Shown here piece after piece: positions 50,087 through 58,599 of a stretch of 64,000 nt of DNA (positions are counted from its first letter, which is position 1; each line of letters begins with the position of its first letter). This stretch comes from Streptomyces sp. cg36 (lineage in GTDB: Bacteria; Actinomycetota; Actinomycetes; Streptomycetales; Streptomycetaceae). The notes below the pieces were generated by a model. The model had not been told where the DNA came from and made no database searches. It worked only from the letters and a program-made list of their open reading frames with translations. The translations under genes and the position numbers were made by a program. The stretch lies in NCBI RefSeq assembly GCF_041080675.1, contig NZ_CP163520.1, forward strand, positions 5,208,001-5,272,000, read 5' to 3'.

Positions 50087-51490
50087 TCAGGCCGCCCGGC
50101 GGGCCGCCGTCCGCTGCCGGACGTAGCCGATGACGGCCAGCACCACGGTGAGCGCGCCCGTGGCCATCAGCTGGTCGCGGGTGTCGGGCTGACGGGCCAT
50201 CAGAACGAAGATCCCGGCCATCGCCGCCAGCGCCACCCAGGTCAGCCCCGGGTAGAGCCACATCCGCACCACCAGCTTCTCCGGCGTCTCGCGCTCGGTG
50301 CGCCGGCGCAGCAGCAGCTGGGAGGCGGCGATGAAGATCCAGACGACCAGGATCACCGCGCCGATCATGTTGAGCAGCCAGGGGAAGACGTCGTCCGGGC
50401 GCCAGTAGCTCAGCAGGACGCAGCCGAAGCCGAAGACCGAGGAGCACAGCACCCCGTTGCGCGGCACCCCGCCGGAGATCCGGCCGAGCGCCTTGGGGCC
50501 CTGGTCCCGCGCGACCAGCGAGTACGCCATGCGCGAGGCGCCGTAGATGTTGGCGTTCATCGCGGAGAGCAGGGCGATCAGGACGACCACGTTCATGATC
50601 TGCCCGGCGCCGTCGATGCCGAGGTGGTCCAGGGCGGCCACGTACGGTCCCTTCGCGACCACCTCCTTGTCGTTCCAGGGCACCAGCGTGACGATGACCG
50701 CCATCGAGCCGATGTAGAAGACGGCGATGCGCCACATCGCCGTGCGCACCGCGCGGGCCACGCCCTGGACCGGCTTCTCGGACTCGGCCGCGGCGATGGT
50801 GACCGTCTCCAGGCCGCCGTACGCGAAGACGGAGGCGAGCAGTCCGAGCACCAGGCCCTCGGATCCGTTGGGCAGGAAGCCGCCCTCGCCGGTGAGGTTG
50901 GAGGTGCCGGGGGCGTCGGTGTCGGGCAGCACGCCGAGGATGGCGAGCAGGCCGAGGACGAGGAAGAGCGCGATCGCGGCGACCTTGAGCGCGGCGAACC
51001 AGAACTCGAACTCGCCGAAGTTCTTCACGGCCGCGAGGTTGGTGGCGGTGAACACCAGCATGAAGAGCGCGACCCACGCCCACTCGGGCGTTCCGGGCAT
51101 CCACTGGGTCATGATCTTGGCGGCGCCGATGCCCTCCAGGCCGACCGCCACGCAGAGCAGCACCCAGAACGCCCAGCCGGCCGTGAAGCCCGCCCAGGGC
51201 CCGATGGCCCGCTCGGCGTGCACGGAGAAGGAGCCGGAGGCGGGGTTGGCCGCCGACATCTCGCCCAGCATGCGCATCACCAGCATGACGAGCGCGCCGG
51301 ATATGCCGTAGGCGAGGACGATCGAGGGCCCGGCGGCGGCGATCCCGGCGCCGGAGCCCACGAACAGCCCGGCGCCGATGACGCCGCCGAGCGCGATCAT
51401 CGAGAGGTGGCGCTGCTTGAGGCCGTGGGTGAGGGGGGAGTCGACCTTCGGCGGCGCGTCGGTCGTCACGGGCGCGTTTGTCCGAGACAT
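50087..51490 (-). CDS. Amino-acid permease (AAT family), copy 1
   Basis: This 467-residue membrane protein starts at ATG 51490 with AGGG upstream. Twelve hydrophobic segments are seen. The family signature HGLKQRHLSMIALGGVIGAG leads into segment 1. Segment 3 includes MLGEMSAANPASGSFS, and FGEFEFWFAALK precedes segment 6. These proton-driven symporters import amino acids such as GABA, proline or aromatic residues. Two similar genes lie at 51681 and 56940. Two 13-bp palindromes upstream may be regulatory. The substrate is not determined. Confidence 0.93.
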   Translation of the reverse strand: MSRTNAPVTTDAPPKVDSPLTHGLKQRHLSMIALGGVIGAGLFVGSGAGIAAAGPSIVLAYGISGALVMLVMRMLGEMSAANPASGSFSVHAERAIGPWAGFTAGWAFWVLLCVAVGLEGIGAAKIMTQWMPGTPEWAWVALFMLVFTATNLAAVKNFGEFEFWFAALKVAAIALFLVLGLLAILGVLPDTDAPGTSNLTGEGGFLPNGSEGLVLGLLASVFAYGGLETVTIAAAESEKPVQGVARAVRTAMWRIAVFYIGSMAVIVTLVPWNDKEVVAKGPYVAALDHLGIDGAGQIMNVVVLIALLSAMNANIYGASRMAYSLVARDQGPKALGRISGGVPRNGVLCSSVFGFGCVLLSYWRPDDVFPWLLNMIGAVILVVWIFIAASQLLLRRRTERETPEKLVVRMWLYPGLTWVALAAMAGIFVLMARQPDTRDQLMATGALTVVLAVIGYVRQRTAARRAA

Positions 51491-51529
51491 GGGCAGACCC
51501 TGTTCAGTAGCTGAGACGGGGAGCGGGAG

Positions 51530-51542
51530 CCACAGTCTGTGG
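51530..51542. promoter_or_regulatory. CCACAG-T-CTGTGG palindrome upstream of permease 1
   Basis: A perfect 6-1-6 palindrome 40 bp before the permease start. A second 6-1-6 palindrome with a related CACA/TGTG core is 48 bp further upstream. Spacing suggests paired operators. Confidence 0.45.
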
Positions 51543-51589
51543 GGGACACCGCTCAGAGGGAACACCCGACCGCTATCCGGACACTCGAC

Positions 51590-51602
51590 TCACACAGTGT
51601 GA
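51590..51602. promoter_or_regulatory. TCACAC-A-GTGTGA palindrome upstream of permease 1
   Basis: A perfect 6-1-6 palindrome about 100 bp upstream of the ATG at 51490. It could bind a GntR- or other dimeric regulator. No regulator gene is adjacent. Confidence 0.45.
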
Positions 51603-51680
51603 AGAGCTCTCCACATCTCGTACGCGGAACGGGCACGTCCACGCTCGTGGGTCACGCCAAACCCGCCCGTAACTCCCGAC

Positions 51681-53120
51681 CTAACGATCGGTCTGCCGCC
51701 CGAGCCGCTCCCGTACGAAGGCGACCACCAGGACCGCCGCCGTCGCGCCCGCCGACCACAGCAGCTGCGGCCGGGTGCCCGCGTCCCGGAGCATCAGCAC
51801 CAGCACGGCCGCCATCGCGGCCAGCGCCGCCCAGGTCAGCCAGGGGAAGCCCCACATCCGCAGGGTCAGCTTCTCCGGCGTCTCGCGCTCGATCCGGCGG
51901 CGCAGCCGCAGCTGGGAGACGGCGATCAGGCTCCAGACGAACAGCAGCACCGCGCCGACCGCGTTGAGCATGTAGAGGAAGACCGAGTCGGGCCACTTCA
52001 GATTGAGCAGCACCGAGACGAACCCGAACGCCACCGACGCCAGCACCGCCCGCCGCGGCACCCCGCCGCCCGCCGTCTTCAGCAGCCCCTTGGGCGCCTC
52101 GCCGCGCTCGGCGAGCGAGAAGATCATCCGGGACGAGCCGTAGAGGTTGGCGTTGAGCGCGGAGAGCAGCGCGACGAAGACCACCACGTTCATGATCTGC
52201 CCGGCGCCGGACACCCCGATCGAGTCGAGCACGGCCACGTACGGGCTGTGCCCCGGCCGCATCGAACTCCACGGCAGCAGGGTCACGATCACCAGCATCG
52301 AGCCCACGTAGAAGAAGAGGATGCGCCACACCGCGCTGCGCACCGCGCGGCCGACCGCGCGCACCGGGTCGTCCGACTCGGCCGCGGCGATGGTGACGAC
52401 CTCCAGACCGCCGAACGCGAAGATCACCGCGAGGACGCCGGAGACCACCCCGTCCCAGCCGTTCGGCAGGAAGCCGCCCTGCCCGGTGAGATGGGTCAGC
52501 CCCACCGGGTCGGTGCCGGGGAGCACCCCGAAGACCGCGAGCAGACCGAGCACCAGGAACAGCGTGATCGCGCCGACCTTCAGCGTGGCGAACCAGAACT
52601 CGAACTCGCCGAAGTTCTTCACGGCCGCCAGGTTGGCCGCGGTGAACACCACCATGAAGACCAGCACCCACGCCCACTGCGGCATCCCCGGCACCCAGCC
52701 GTTGGCGATCTGGGCCGCGCCCGTCGCCTCCACGGCGAGGACCACCACCAGCAGGAACCAGTAGAGCCAGCCGACGCTGAACCCGGCCCAGCGGCCCAGC
52801 GCCCGCTCGGCGTGGACCGAGAACGACCCGGACGCCGGCATCGCCGACGACATCTCGCCGAGCATCCGCATCACCAGCATCGCGAGCGCGCCCGCGATCA
52901 GATACGAGACGACGATCCCCGGCCCCGCGACCGCGATGCCCGCGCCCGAACCCACGAAGAGCCCGGCGCCGATCACCCCGCCCAGACCCAGCATGGTCAG
53001 ATGGCGCTGCTTCAGTCCGTGGGAGAGGGGCTCGGCCTCGGCCGAGGTGGTGTCGGCGGCGGTGGCCCCGGCAGCGGTCTTGCCGTCGTGCATGGCGCTC
53101 GTAACTCTCGGATCACTCAC
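51681..53120 (-). CDS. Amino-acid permease (AAT family), copy 2
   Basis: This 479-residue membrane protein begins at GTG 53120, which has no clear ribosome site; ATG 53093 (nine residues shorter) is an equally good start. Twelve membrane segments follow the HGLKQRHLTMLGLGGVIGAG signature. MLGEMSSAMPASGSFS and NFGEFEFWFATLKVGA are shared with copy 1. It probably imports one or a few amino acids by proton symport. It lies 190 bp upstream of copy 1 in the same orientation, so the pair may be an old tandem duplication. Confidence 0.92.
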   Translation of the reverse strand: MSDPRVTSAMHDGKTAAGATAADTTSAEAEPLSHGLKQRHLTMLGLGGVIGAGLFVGSGAGIAVAGPGIVVSYLIAGALAMLVMRMLGEMSSAMPASGSFSVHAERALGRWAGFSVGWLYWFLLVVVLAVEATGAAQIANGWVPGMPQWAWVLVFMVVFTAANLAAVKNFGEFEFWFATLKVGAITLFLVLGLLAVFGVLPGTDPVGLTHLTGQGGFLPNGWDGVVSGVLAVIFAFGGLEVVTIAAAESDDPVRAVGRAVRSAVWRILFFYVGSMLVIVTLLPWSSMRPGHSPYVAVLDSIGVSGAGQIMNVVVFVALLSALNANLYGSSRMIFSLAERGEAPKGLLKTAGGGVPRRAVLASVAFGFVSVLLNLKWPDSVFLYMLNAVGAVLLFVWSLIAVSQLRLRRRIERETPEKLTLRMWGFPWLTWAALAAMAAVLVLMLRDAGTRPQLLWSAGATAAVLVVAFVRERLGRQTDR

Positions 53121-53374
53121 TGATCGTTTATGGGGAACCTACAGTCTCCCCGAGCCCCGCCCGGATCCGCAAAACCGTACGTACTCCTCATCGGTGCAGT
53201 GACGAGGGTCACGCCGGCGGACGGGAGTAGTCCGGCCTTTGTGTGATCCCCACCAAGGCCCCAACCGCCGCTTTGTGGGCGGCTGATGGTGATCGAGTGA
53301 GAATCCCTCGGCTAACGTCACGGTGTCCCCAGCACGAGTACCGCTTCCCGTCCCCCGAACCGCGGAGTTCCCCC

Positions 53375-53977
53375 ATGGCCACCAGCACCGCAACCGCCCC
53401 CGCCGCACCCCGTACCGGCGCCACCGGGAAGGTCCTCGCCGACCTGCTGCCCGGTGCCCGCGCCCGGGACGTCGCCCTGGTGCTCGGCGGCGCCGCGCTC
53501 ACCGGCGTGGCCGCCCAGATCGCGGTTCCCGTGCCCGGCTCCCCGGTCCCCGTCACCGGCCAGACCTTCGCCGCGCTGCTGGTCGGCACCTCGCTCGGGG
53601 CCCGCCGCGGCTTCCTCTCGCTCGGCCTGTACGCGCTGATCGGCATGGCCGGGATGCCCTGGTTCGCGAACGGCACCTCGGGCGCGGGCGGCGCCTCCTT
53701 CGGCTATGTGCTGGGCATGCTGCTCGCCTCCACCGTGGTGGGCGCGCTCGCCCGGCGCGGCGGCGACCGCTCGGTGGCGCGCACGGCGGGCACGATGGTG
53801 CTGGGCTCGGCGATCGTCTACGCGGTCGGCGTCCCCTACCTCGCGGCCTCGACCGGGATGTCCCTGAACCAGGCGGTCGCGGCGGGCCTCACCCCGTTCC
53901 TGCTCGGTGACGCGCTCAAGGCGGCGCTGGCGATGGGCGCGCTCCCGGCCGCGTGGAAGTTCGTGGGCCGCAGGTAG
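53375..53977 (+). CDS. bioY: Biotin transporter BioY
   Basis: This 200-residue membrane protein starts at ATG 53375 with GGAG 8 bases upstream. Six hydrophobic segments are seen, with the BioY core ALTGVAAQIAVPVPGSPVPV, TGQTFAALLVG and GLYALIGMAGMPWFANG, then ASFGYVLGMLLAS. BioY is the substrate-binding S component for biotin and works alone or with an ECF energy module. No bioM/bioN genes adjoin it, so it either acts alone or uses a remote module. A hairpin follows. Confidence 0.95.
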   Translation: MATSTATAPAAPRTGATGKVLADLLPGARARDVALVLGGAALTGVAAQIAVPVPGSPVPVTGQTFAALLVGTSLGARRGFLSLGLYALIGMAGMPWFANGTSGAGGASFGYVLGMLLASTVVGALARRGGDRSVARTAGTMVLGSAIVYAVGVPYLAASTGMSLNQAVAAGLTPFLLGDALKAALAMGALPAAWKFVGRR

Positions 53978-53995
53978 TCCGGCGGCGAGGACGCG

Positions 53996-54029
53996 GAAAG
54001 GGGCCGGACGCACGCGTCCGGCCCCTTTC
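53996..54029. terminator. 16-bp hairpin between bioY and LPXTG genes
   Basis: Arms 53996-54011 and 54014-54029 are perfectly complementary (GAAAGGGGCCGG and its reverse complement at the ends). The loop is effectively 4 bases. A and T runs flank each side, making it a plausible terminator for both convergent genes. Confidence 0.85.
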
Positions 54030-54050
54030 GCATGCCGTGGCCCGTACCGC

Positions 54051-54851
54051 TCAGTGCAGGCGCCTGCGGTGGTGGCGGGAGTTGGCCCACCAGATGCCGG
54101 TGGAGCCGACGAACAGCAGCAGACAGCCGGCGGCCAGCAGCGGGAGCACCCCGTCGTTGACGCCGGTCCTCGGCAGCTGGGCGGGCGGGGTCGGGGTGGG
54201 GGAGCCGGGGGCGGCCGGTGCGGGAGAGGCGGGCGCGGTCGGCGACGGGGAGGCGGAGCCGGCGGGCGGGGCCGCGGGCACGTTGTCGGTGCCGAGCAGC
54301 AGCGGGGTGTCGGGGGCGTTGGGCGTCGGCCTGGTGGTGCCGAACGGGACCGGCCCCTGCTGCCACAGGAGCGTGTCGCCCGTGCCCTCGGTCACCGGCA
54401 GGCAGATCTTTCCGGTCTTCTTCAGATCGTAAGTGGCGGATACGGCATACGACTTGTCTTTACCGGCTGCCAAATTGTCGATGACACAGGCGAATCCGGT
54501 GTTCGTGCCCTTCGGTAGCTTGTTCTCCGGAACCGGTGAACAGCCCGGCACTCCGGTGATCCGCATTCCGTCGAGACCGAGGACGGTAAGGGTGATCCGG
54601 CCGGTGTCCTTGGTGCCCTTGTTGAGGATTTTCGCGGTGAGCGTGGTCGTTCCCATGGAATTGGAGACCTTGATCTCCTTGGGCAGTTCGGTCGAGATCT
54701 TCACGTCGGCGGGGGCGCTGGGGCCGGGCGAACCGCCCTGGTCGCTCCCGGGCGTCGGATCGTCGGCGAAAGCCGACGCACCCAGCGGCAGAATGAGCAG
54801 TCCGGCGAAGAGACCGGCTGCCAGGGATCCCCAGTGTTTTTTCGAACGCAT
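54051..54851 (-). CDS. LPXTG-anchored surface protein
   Basis: This 266-residue exported protein starts at ATG 54851 behind GAGGGGGA. The signal peptide is 1-29 (ASAFADD). A beta-rich domain (about 48-160) has a Cys pair (near 104 and 121) and a third Cys near 149. A Pro/Ala/Ser/Thr stalk follows (about 195-225), then LPRTG, a hydrophobic segment and a basic tail (NSRHHRRRLH), the complete sortase signal. It should be covalently linked to peptidoglycan. Its central part (54400-54700) is AT-richer than neighbours and uses AAA, GAT and ATT codons, hinting at transfer. It is divergent from a Ser/Thr kinase gene. The ligand is unknown, and no sortase gene is nearby. Confidence 0.88.
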   Translation of the reverse strand: MRSKKHWGSLAAGLFAGLLILPLGASAFADDPTPGSDQGGSPGPSAPADVKISTELPKEIKVSNSMGTTTLTAKILNKGTKDTGRITLTVLGLDGMRITGVPGCSPVPENKLPKGTNTGFACVIDNLAAGKDKSYAVSATYDLKKTGKICLPVTEGTGDTLLWQQGPVPFGTTRPTPNAPDTPLLLGTDNVPAAPPAGSASPSPTAPASPAPAAPGSPTPTPPAQLPRTGVNDGVLPLLAAGCLLLFVGSTGIWWANSRHHRRRLH

Positions 54852-54987
54852 TTCCCATCCCCCTCACCCGAGTTGGGCGACAGCAGTGCTGAGAAGGGTC
54901 CCACAAGATTTCGCGGAATTATGCTGTGATGGTGGCAAGTTCGTGTTTCTGTCCTGGTTGCACCAGGTGCTGAGGGGGCGGGCGGTA

Positions 54988-56976
54988 ATGCCGGGAATTC
55001 GGGGACTTCTGGTGGCCGGACGTTATCGGCTCGATGTCACGATCGGCCAGGGTGGAATGGGCCGGGTGTGGCGGGCGGCCGATGAAATCCTCGACCGGCA
55101 GGTCGCCGTGAAAGAGATGCGGATGGACGGCCTCGATGTGGAGGACAGCCTCGTCCGCCGCGAGCGCACCCTGCGGGAGGCGCGCGCCACGGCCCGAATC
55201 GACCACCCCAACGTGGTGCGCGTCTACGACGTGGTGGAGGAGGCGGACCGGCTGTGGATCGTGATGGAACTGGTCGACGGCCGCTCCCTGGAACAGACCC
55301 TGGTCCGGGGCGGCCCGGTGAGCCCGCGCGAGGCGGCCCGGATCGGCCTCGGTCTCGCCGAGGCGCTGCGCGAGGTGCACGCCGTCGGGGTGCTGCACCG
55401 TGACATCAAGCCCGGGAACGTCCTGCTCGGGCGGACCGGCCGGGTCGTCCTGACCGACTTCGGGATCGCCGCGATCCAGGACGCGACCGCGCTGACCGTG
55501 GTGGGGATGCTGGTCGGCTCGCCGGACTACATGGCGCCCGAACGCGTCGGCGGGCGCCCGCAGGGCCCCGCCTCCGACCTCTGGTCGCTGGGCGCCACGC
55601 TGTGCGCGGCGGTGGGCGGCCGGTCCCCGTTCGCCCGCGAGACGACGCTGGCGACGCTGCACGCGGTCCTGTACGAGGAGCCGGAACTGCCCGCCGACGC
55701 GGGCCCGCTGGCCCCCGTACTGGCCTCGCTCCTGGTCAAGGACCCGGAACAGCGCCCACCCCTGGAAGCCCTGACGACAAGCCTCCTCCAACTGGCCACA
55801 CCCCCGACCCCACCACCCCACCCCCCGACACTGGCGATCCCCCGGACACCGGCGCCCGCGGAGCCCGGCCGGGCCCAGCCGCCGTCCCCGGAACCCGGAC
55901 CGCCCCCGGCCCCGGCGCCCACCCCGCTCCCGCGCTCCGTCCCGGGCTTCGGAGCGCCCGCGTCCCCCGGCCCGCTCTCCGAGGCGCCCGCGCCCCCCGC
56001 TCCGGCGCCCGAGGCGTCACCCCGGCCGGGTACGCCGCCGGGCGCCCCCCGGGAGCTCCCGGGCGACCCGCCCGTGGACCCGGTCCCCGCCGAGGCGTCC
56101 GCGGGGTTCGGGCCGTACGCGGCGCACCAGCTGCCCGCCGCCGCCCCGGCGGCCGGGAGCGGGGCGCGGGGGCCGCAGGCCCCGCCCGGGGGTCAGGGGG
56201 CGGAGCCCCCTGGGAACACCCCCTCCACCCCCACCCGGCCGTCCGCCGAGGACTTTCGGGAAGGGGCGGGGCGGGGAGCCTCCCGGGCGCGGCCCGCCCC
56301 CGGCCCCGGCCTCGCCCCCGGCGGCAGCCCCGGCCCCGGCCCCGACGGCACCCCCCACCCCCGAAGCCGAAGCCGCAGGCGCCCCCGCACGCTCATCGCC
56401 ACCGCGACGGCCCTCACCGCCGCCCTGGCGATCGCCGTCGTCCTCGCCACCACCCACGGCTCGGGCTCCGGCTCCGGCTCCGCCAAGTCCTCCGCGGGCG
56501 CCGCCACGGCCACCGCCCCCACCGTCGCCGGCACCTCCCGCCCGCCCAGCGCCCCGCCCCCCGGCACCATCGGCGAGACCGGCTTCGCCTGGGCGCCCCC
56601 CAAGGGCTGGACGCGCACCGCCAAGAGCCCGTCCAACATCCACTACCACGCCCCGGACGGAGAACAGGAGATCGCCGCCTCGTACGCACTCGTACGCGGC
56701 GGCGATCTCCTGAGCCAGTGGCAGGGAGCCGAACAGGGCTCCCACGACGTTCCGGGCTATCGCGAGATCCGTCTGGAGCGGACCACGTTCAACGGCCGCC
56801 CGGCCGTCGTCTGGGACTACTACTTCACACAGAACGGGGACCCCTGGAAGGCCCGCCAGATGGGCTTCGACGAGAACGGCAAGTCGTACCAGGTCAACAT
56901 CTGGTACCTGGCCGCCACCGAGACCGACGCCCTGCGCACCTACTCGGCGGTGACCTCGTCCTTCACACCGCTCTGA
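54988..56976 (+). CDS. Transmembrane Ser/Thr protein kinase with repeat-derived linker
   Basis: This 662-residue Hanks-type kinase starts at ATG 54988 with GAGGGGG upstream. The kinase domain is 13-265: IGQGGMGRVW loop, K42 (VAVKE), HRDIKPGN (D139), TDFGIA (D158-F-G), SPDYMAPE. It is an RD kinase with all catalytic residues. A long Pro/Ala linker (about 270-465) contains an in-frame copy of the ~115-bp intergenic repeat (residues 392-430). One membrane helix (about 467-489) leads to an external domain (about 530-662, TGFAWAPPKGWTRT to SSFTPL) that may sense a ligand. The last 37 bp overlap the convergent permease gene. Confidence 0.94.
   Translation: MPGIRGLLVAGRYRLDVTIGQGGMGRVWRAADEILDRQVAVKEMRMDGLDVEDSLVRRERTLREARATARIDHPNVVRVYDVVEEADRLWIVMELVDGRSLEQTLVRGGPVSPREAARIGLGLAEALREVHAVGVLHRDIKPGNVLLGRTGRVVLTDFGIAAIQDATALTVVGMLVGSPDYMAPERVGGRPQGPASDLWSLGATLCAAVGGRSPFARETTLATLHAVLYEEPELPADAGPLAPVLASLLVKDPEQRPPLEALTTSLLQLATPPTPPPHPPTLAIPRTPAPAEPGRAQPPSPEPGPPPAPAPTPLPRSVPGFGAPASPGPLSEAPAPPAPAPEASPRPGTPPGAPRELPGDPPVDPVPAEASAGFGPYAAHQLPAAAPAAGSGARGPQAPPGGQGAEPPGNTPSTPTRPSAEDFREGAGRGASRARPAPGPGLAPGGSPGPGPDGTPHPRSRSRRRPRTLIATATALTAALAIAVVLATTHGSGSGSGSAKSSAGAATATAPTVAGTSRPPSAPPPGTIGETGFAWAPPKGWTRTAKSPSNIHYHAPDGEQEIAASYALVRGGDLLSQWQGAEQGSHDVPGYREIRLERTTFNGRPAVVWDYYFTQNGDPWKARQMGFDENGKSYQVNIWYLAATETDALRTYSAVTSSFTPL
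56161..56276 (+). repeat. In-frame copy of the ~115-bp GC-rich element inside the kinase gene
   Basis: The first 54 bp match 30706-30759 with about 4 differences, and the final 23 bp (TTTCGGGAAGGGG...) match 30797-30819 with 2. Read in the kinase frame, the intergenic copy would hit a TGA where this copy has AAC. It encodes GARGPQAPPGGQGAEPPG and onward, within the disordered linker. Confidence 0.85.
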
Positions 56977-58412
56977 ACGACCTCGACCCGGGTGGCCGAG
57001 CGCCGGTTGAACTCCCGTACCAGGGAGATCGCCACGACGAGGGCGGCCACCAGCAGCGACAGCAGCACCTGCTTGCGCCCGGCGTCGTCGGTGAGCATGT
57101 AGACGAGCACGAACGAGATCATCGCGATCGTCGCCCAGGTCAGATACGGGAAGAACCACATCCTGACCGTCAGCTTCTCCGGCGTCTCGCGCAGGATGAT
57201 CCCGCGCATCCGCAGCTGCGTGAAGCAGATGACCAGCCACACGAACAGCGCGACCGCGCCGGAGGAGTTGAGCAGGAAGTCGAAGACGGTGTCGGGCCAC
57301 TTGTAGTTGAAGAAGACCGCGACGAACCCGAAGAGGACCGAGCAGAGGATGGCCGCCTGCGGCACGCCCCGCGCGTTGGTGCGGGCGAAGGCGCGCGGCG
57401 CGTCACCGCGCTGACCCAGCGAGAAGGCCATGCGGGAGGCGGTGTACAGGCCGGAGTTGAGGCAGGACAGGACCGCGGTCAGCACGATCACGTTCATGAT
57501 CTGCCCGGCGTGCGGGATGCCGATCGAGTTCAGCGCGGCGACGTAGGAGCCGTCCTTGACGATCGCCGGGTCGTTCCACTTCAGCAGCGTCAGGACGACG
57601 AGGATGGAGCCGAGGTAGAAGACGGCGATGCGCCAGATCACGCTGTTGGTGGCCTTGGTGACCGCGCGGCGCGGGTCCTCGGACTCACCGGCGGCCAGGG
57701 TGACGATCTCGCTGCCCATGAAGGAGAAGACGACCATCAGCACACCGGTGAGGATCGCCCCGGCGCCCTTGGGCATGAATCCGCCCGCGTCGGTGAGGTG
57801 CGCGAACCCGTCGCCGGGGTTGTCCGAGCCCGGCAGGACGCCGAAGACGGCCAGCAGGCCGATGAGGACGAAGGCGCCGATGGCGACGACCTTGATCCCG
57901 GCGAACCAGAACTCGAACTCGCCGTACGAGGAGACCGAGACCAGGTTGGTGGCGGTCAGCACGACCATGACGATCAGCGCCCAGCCCCACTGCGGGACCG
58001 CCCCGACCCAGCCGTGCAGGATCTTCGCACCGGCGGTCGCCTCGACGGCGAGCACCACGACCCAGAAGAACCAGTACAGCCATCCGATGGAGAAGCCGGC
58101 CCAGCGGCCGAGCGCCTGGTCGGCGTAGGCCGAGAAGGAGCCGGAGGTGGGCCGGGCGGCGGCCATCTCGCCGAGCATCCGCATCACGAAGACGACCATC
58201 AGGCCGACGAGCGCGTACGAGAGCAGGATGGCGGGACCGGCGGCGGCGATGCCGGAGCTGGAGCCGACGAAGAGGCCCGCGCCGATCACACCACCGATGG
58301 CGATCATGGACAGATGGCGGTTCTTGAGACCCGCCTGGAGGCCGGAAGACTCGGGGTTCCCGGGATCGCCCGGTCGGCCGTCTTCCTTCGCAAGGGAGGT
58401 TTGCGAGGTCAT
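56940..58412 (-). CDS. Amino-acid permease (AAT family), copy 3 (GabP-like)
   Basis: This 490-residue membrane protein starts at ATG 58412 with AAGGAAG 6 bases upstream. Twelve membrane segments follow LKNRHLSMIAIGGVIGAG. MLGEMAAARPTSGSFSAYAD and SYGEFEFWFAGIKVVA diverge from copies 1 and 2, and the set of residues resembles GABA permeases. It imports GABA or another small amino acid by proton symport; the specificity is inferred. Its 3' end overlaps the kinase gene. Its start is divergent from rpiB over 187 bp. Confidence 0.93.
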   Translation of the reverse strand: MTSQTSLAKEDGRPGDPGNPESSGLQAGLKNRHLSMIAIGGVIGAGLFVGSSSGIAAAGPAILLSYALVGLMVVFVMRMLGEMAAARPTSGSFSAYADQALGRWAGFSIGWLYWFFWVVVLAVEATAGAKILHGWVGAVPQWGWALIVMVVLTATNLVSVSSYGEFEFWFAGIKVVAIGAFVLIGLLAVFGVLPGSDNPGDGFAHLTDAGGFMPKGAGAILTGVLMVVFSFMGSEIVTLAAGESEDPRRAVTKATNSVIWRIAVFYLGSILVVLTLLKWNDPAIVKDGSYVAALNSIGIPHAGQIMNVIVLTAVLSCLNSGLYTASRMAFSLGQRGDAPRAFARTNARGVPQAAILCSVLFGFVAVFFNYKWPDTVFDFLLNSSGAVALFVWLVICFTQLRMRGIILRETPEKLTVRMWFFPYLTWATIAMISFVLVYMLTDDAGRKQVLLSLLVAALVVAISLVREFNRRSATRVEVVQSGVKDEVTAE

Positions 58413-58599
58413 GGACGCTTCCTTAAAAAGGTGTAAAGGTCGCTCGGGTTACGAACCCAGGCATTGAAGCCCGGTACTCCCAGGTACGGAAGACCCGACT
58501 CCGAATCGTGATGAGGGGACCGAGGTCCCTGGCGGCCAGTGACGAAGGTCCCGACCCCGATGAACCCTGCCCGCCCGATCGCATGCCACACTCGGGAGC

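Noticed and set aside
58446..58458. GGGTT-ACG-AACCC dyad as a tRNA fragment or attachment site
   Set aside because: Only a short stem is present. No cloverleaf, CCA end, integrase or direct repeat was found.
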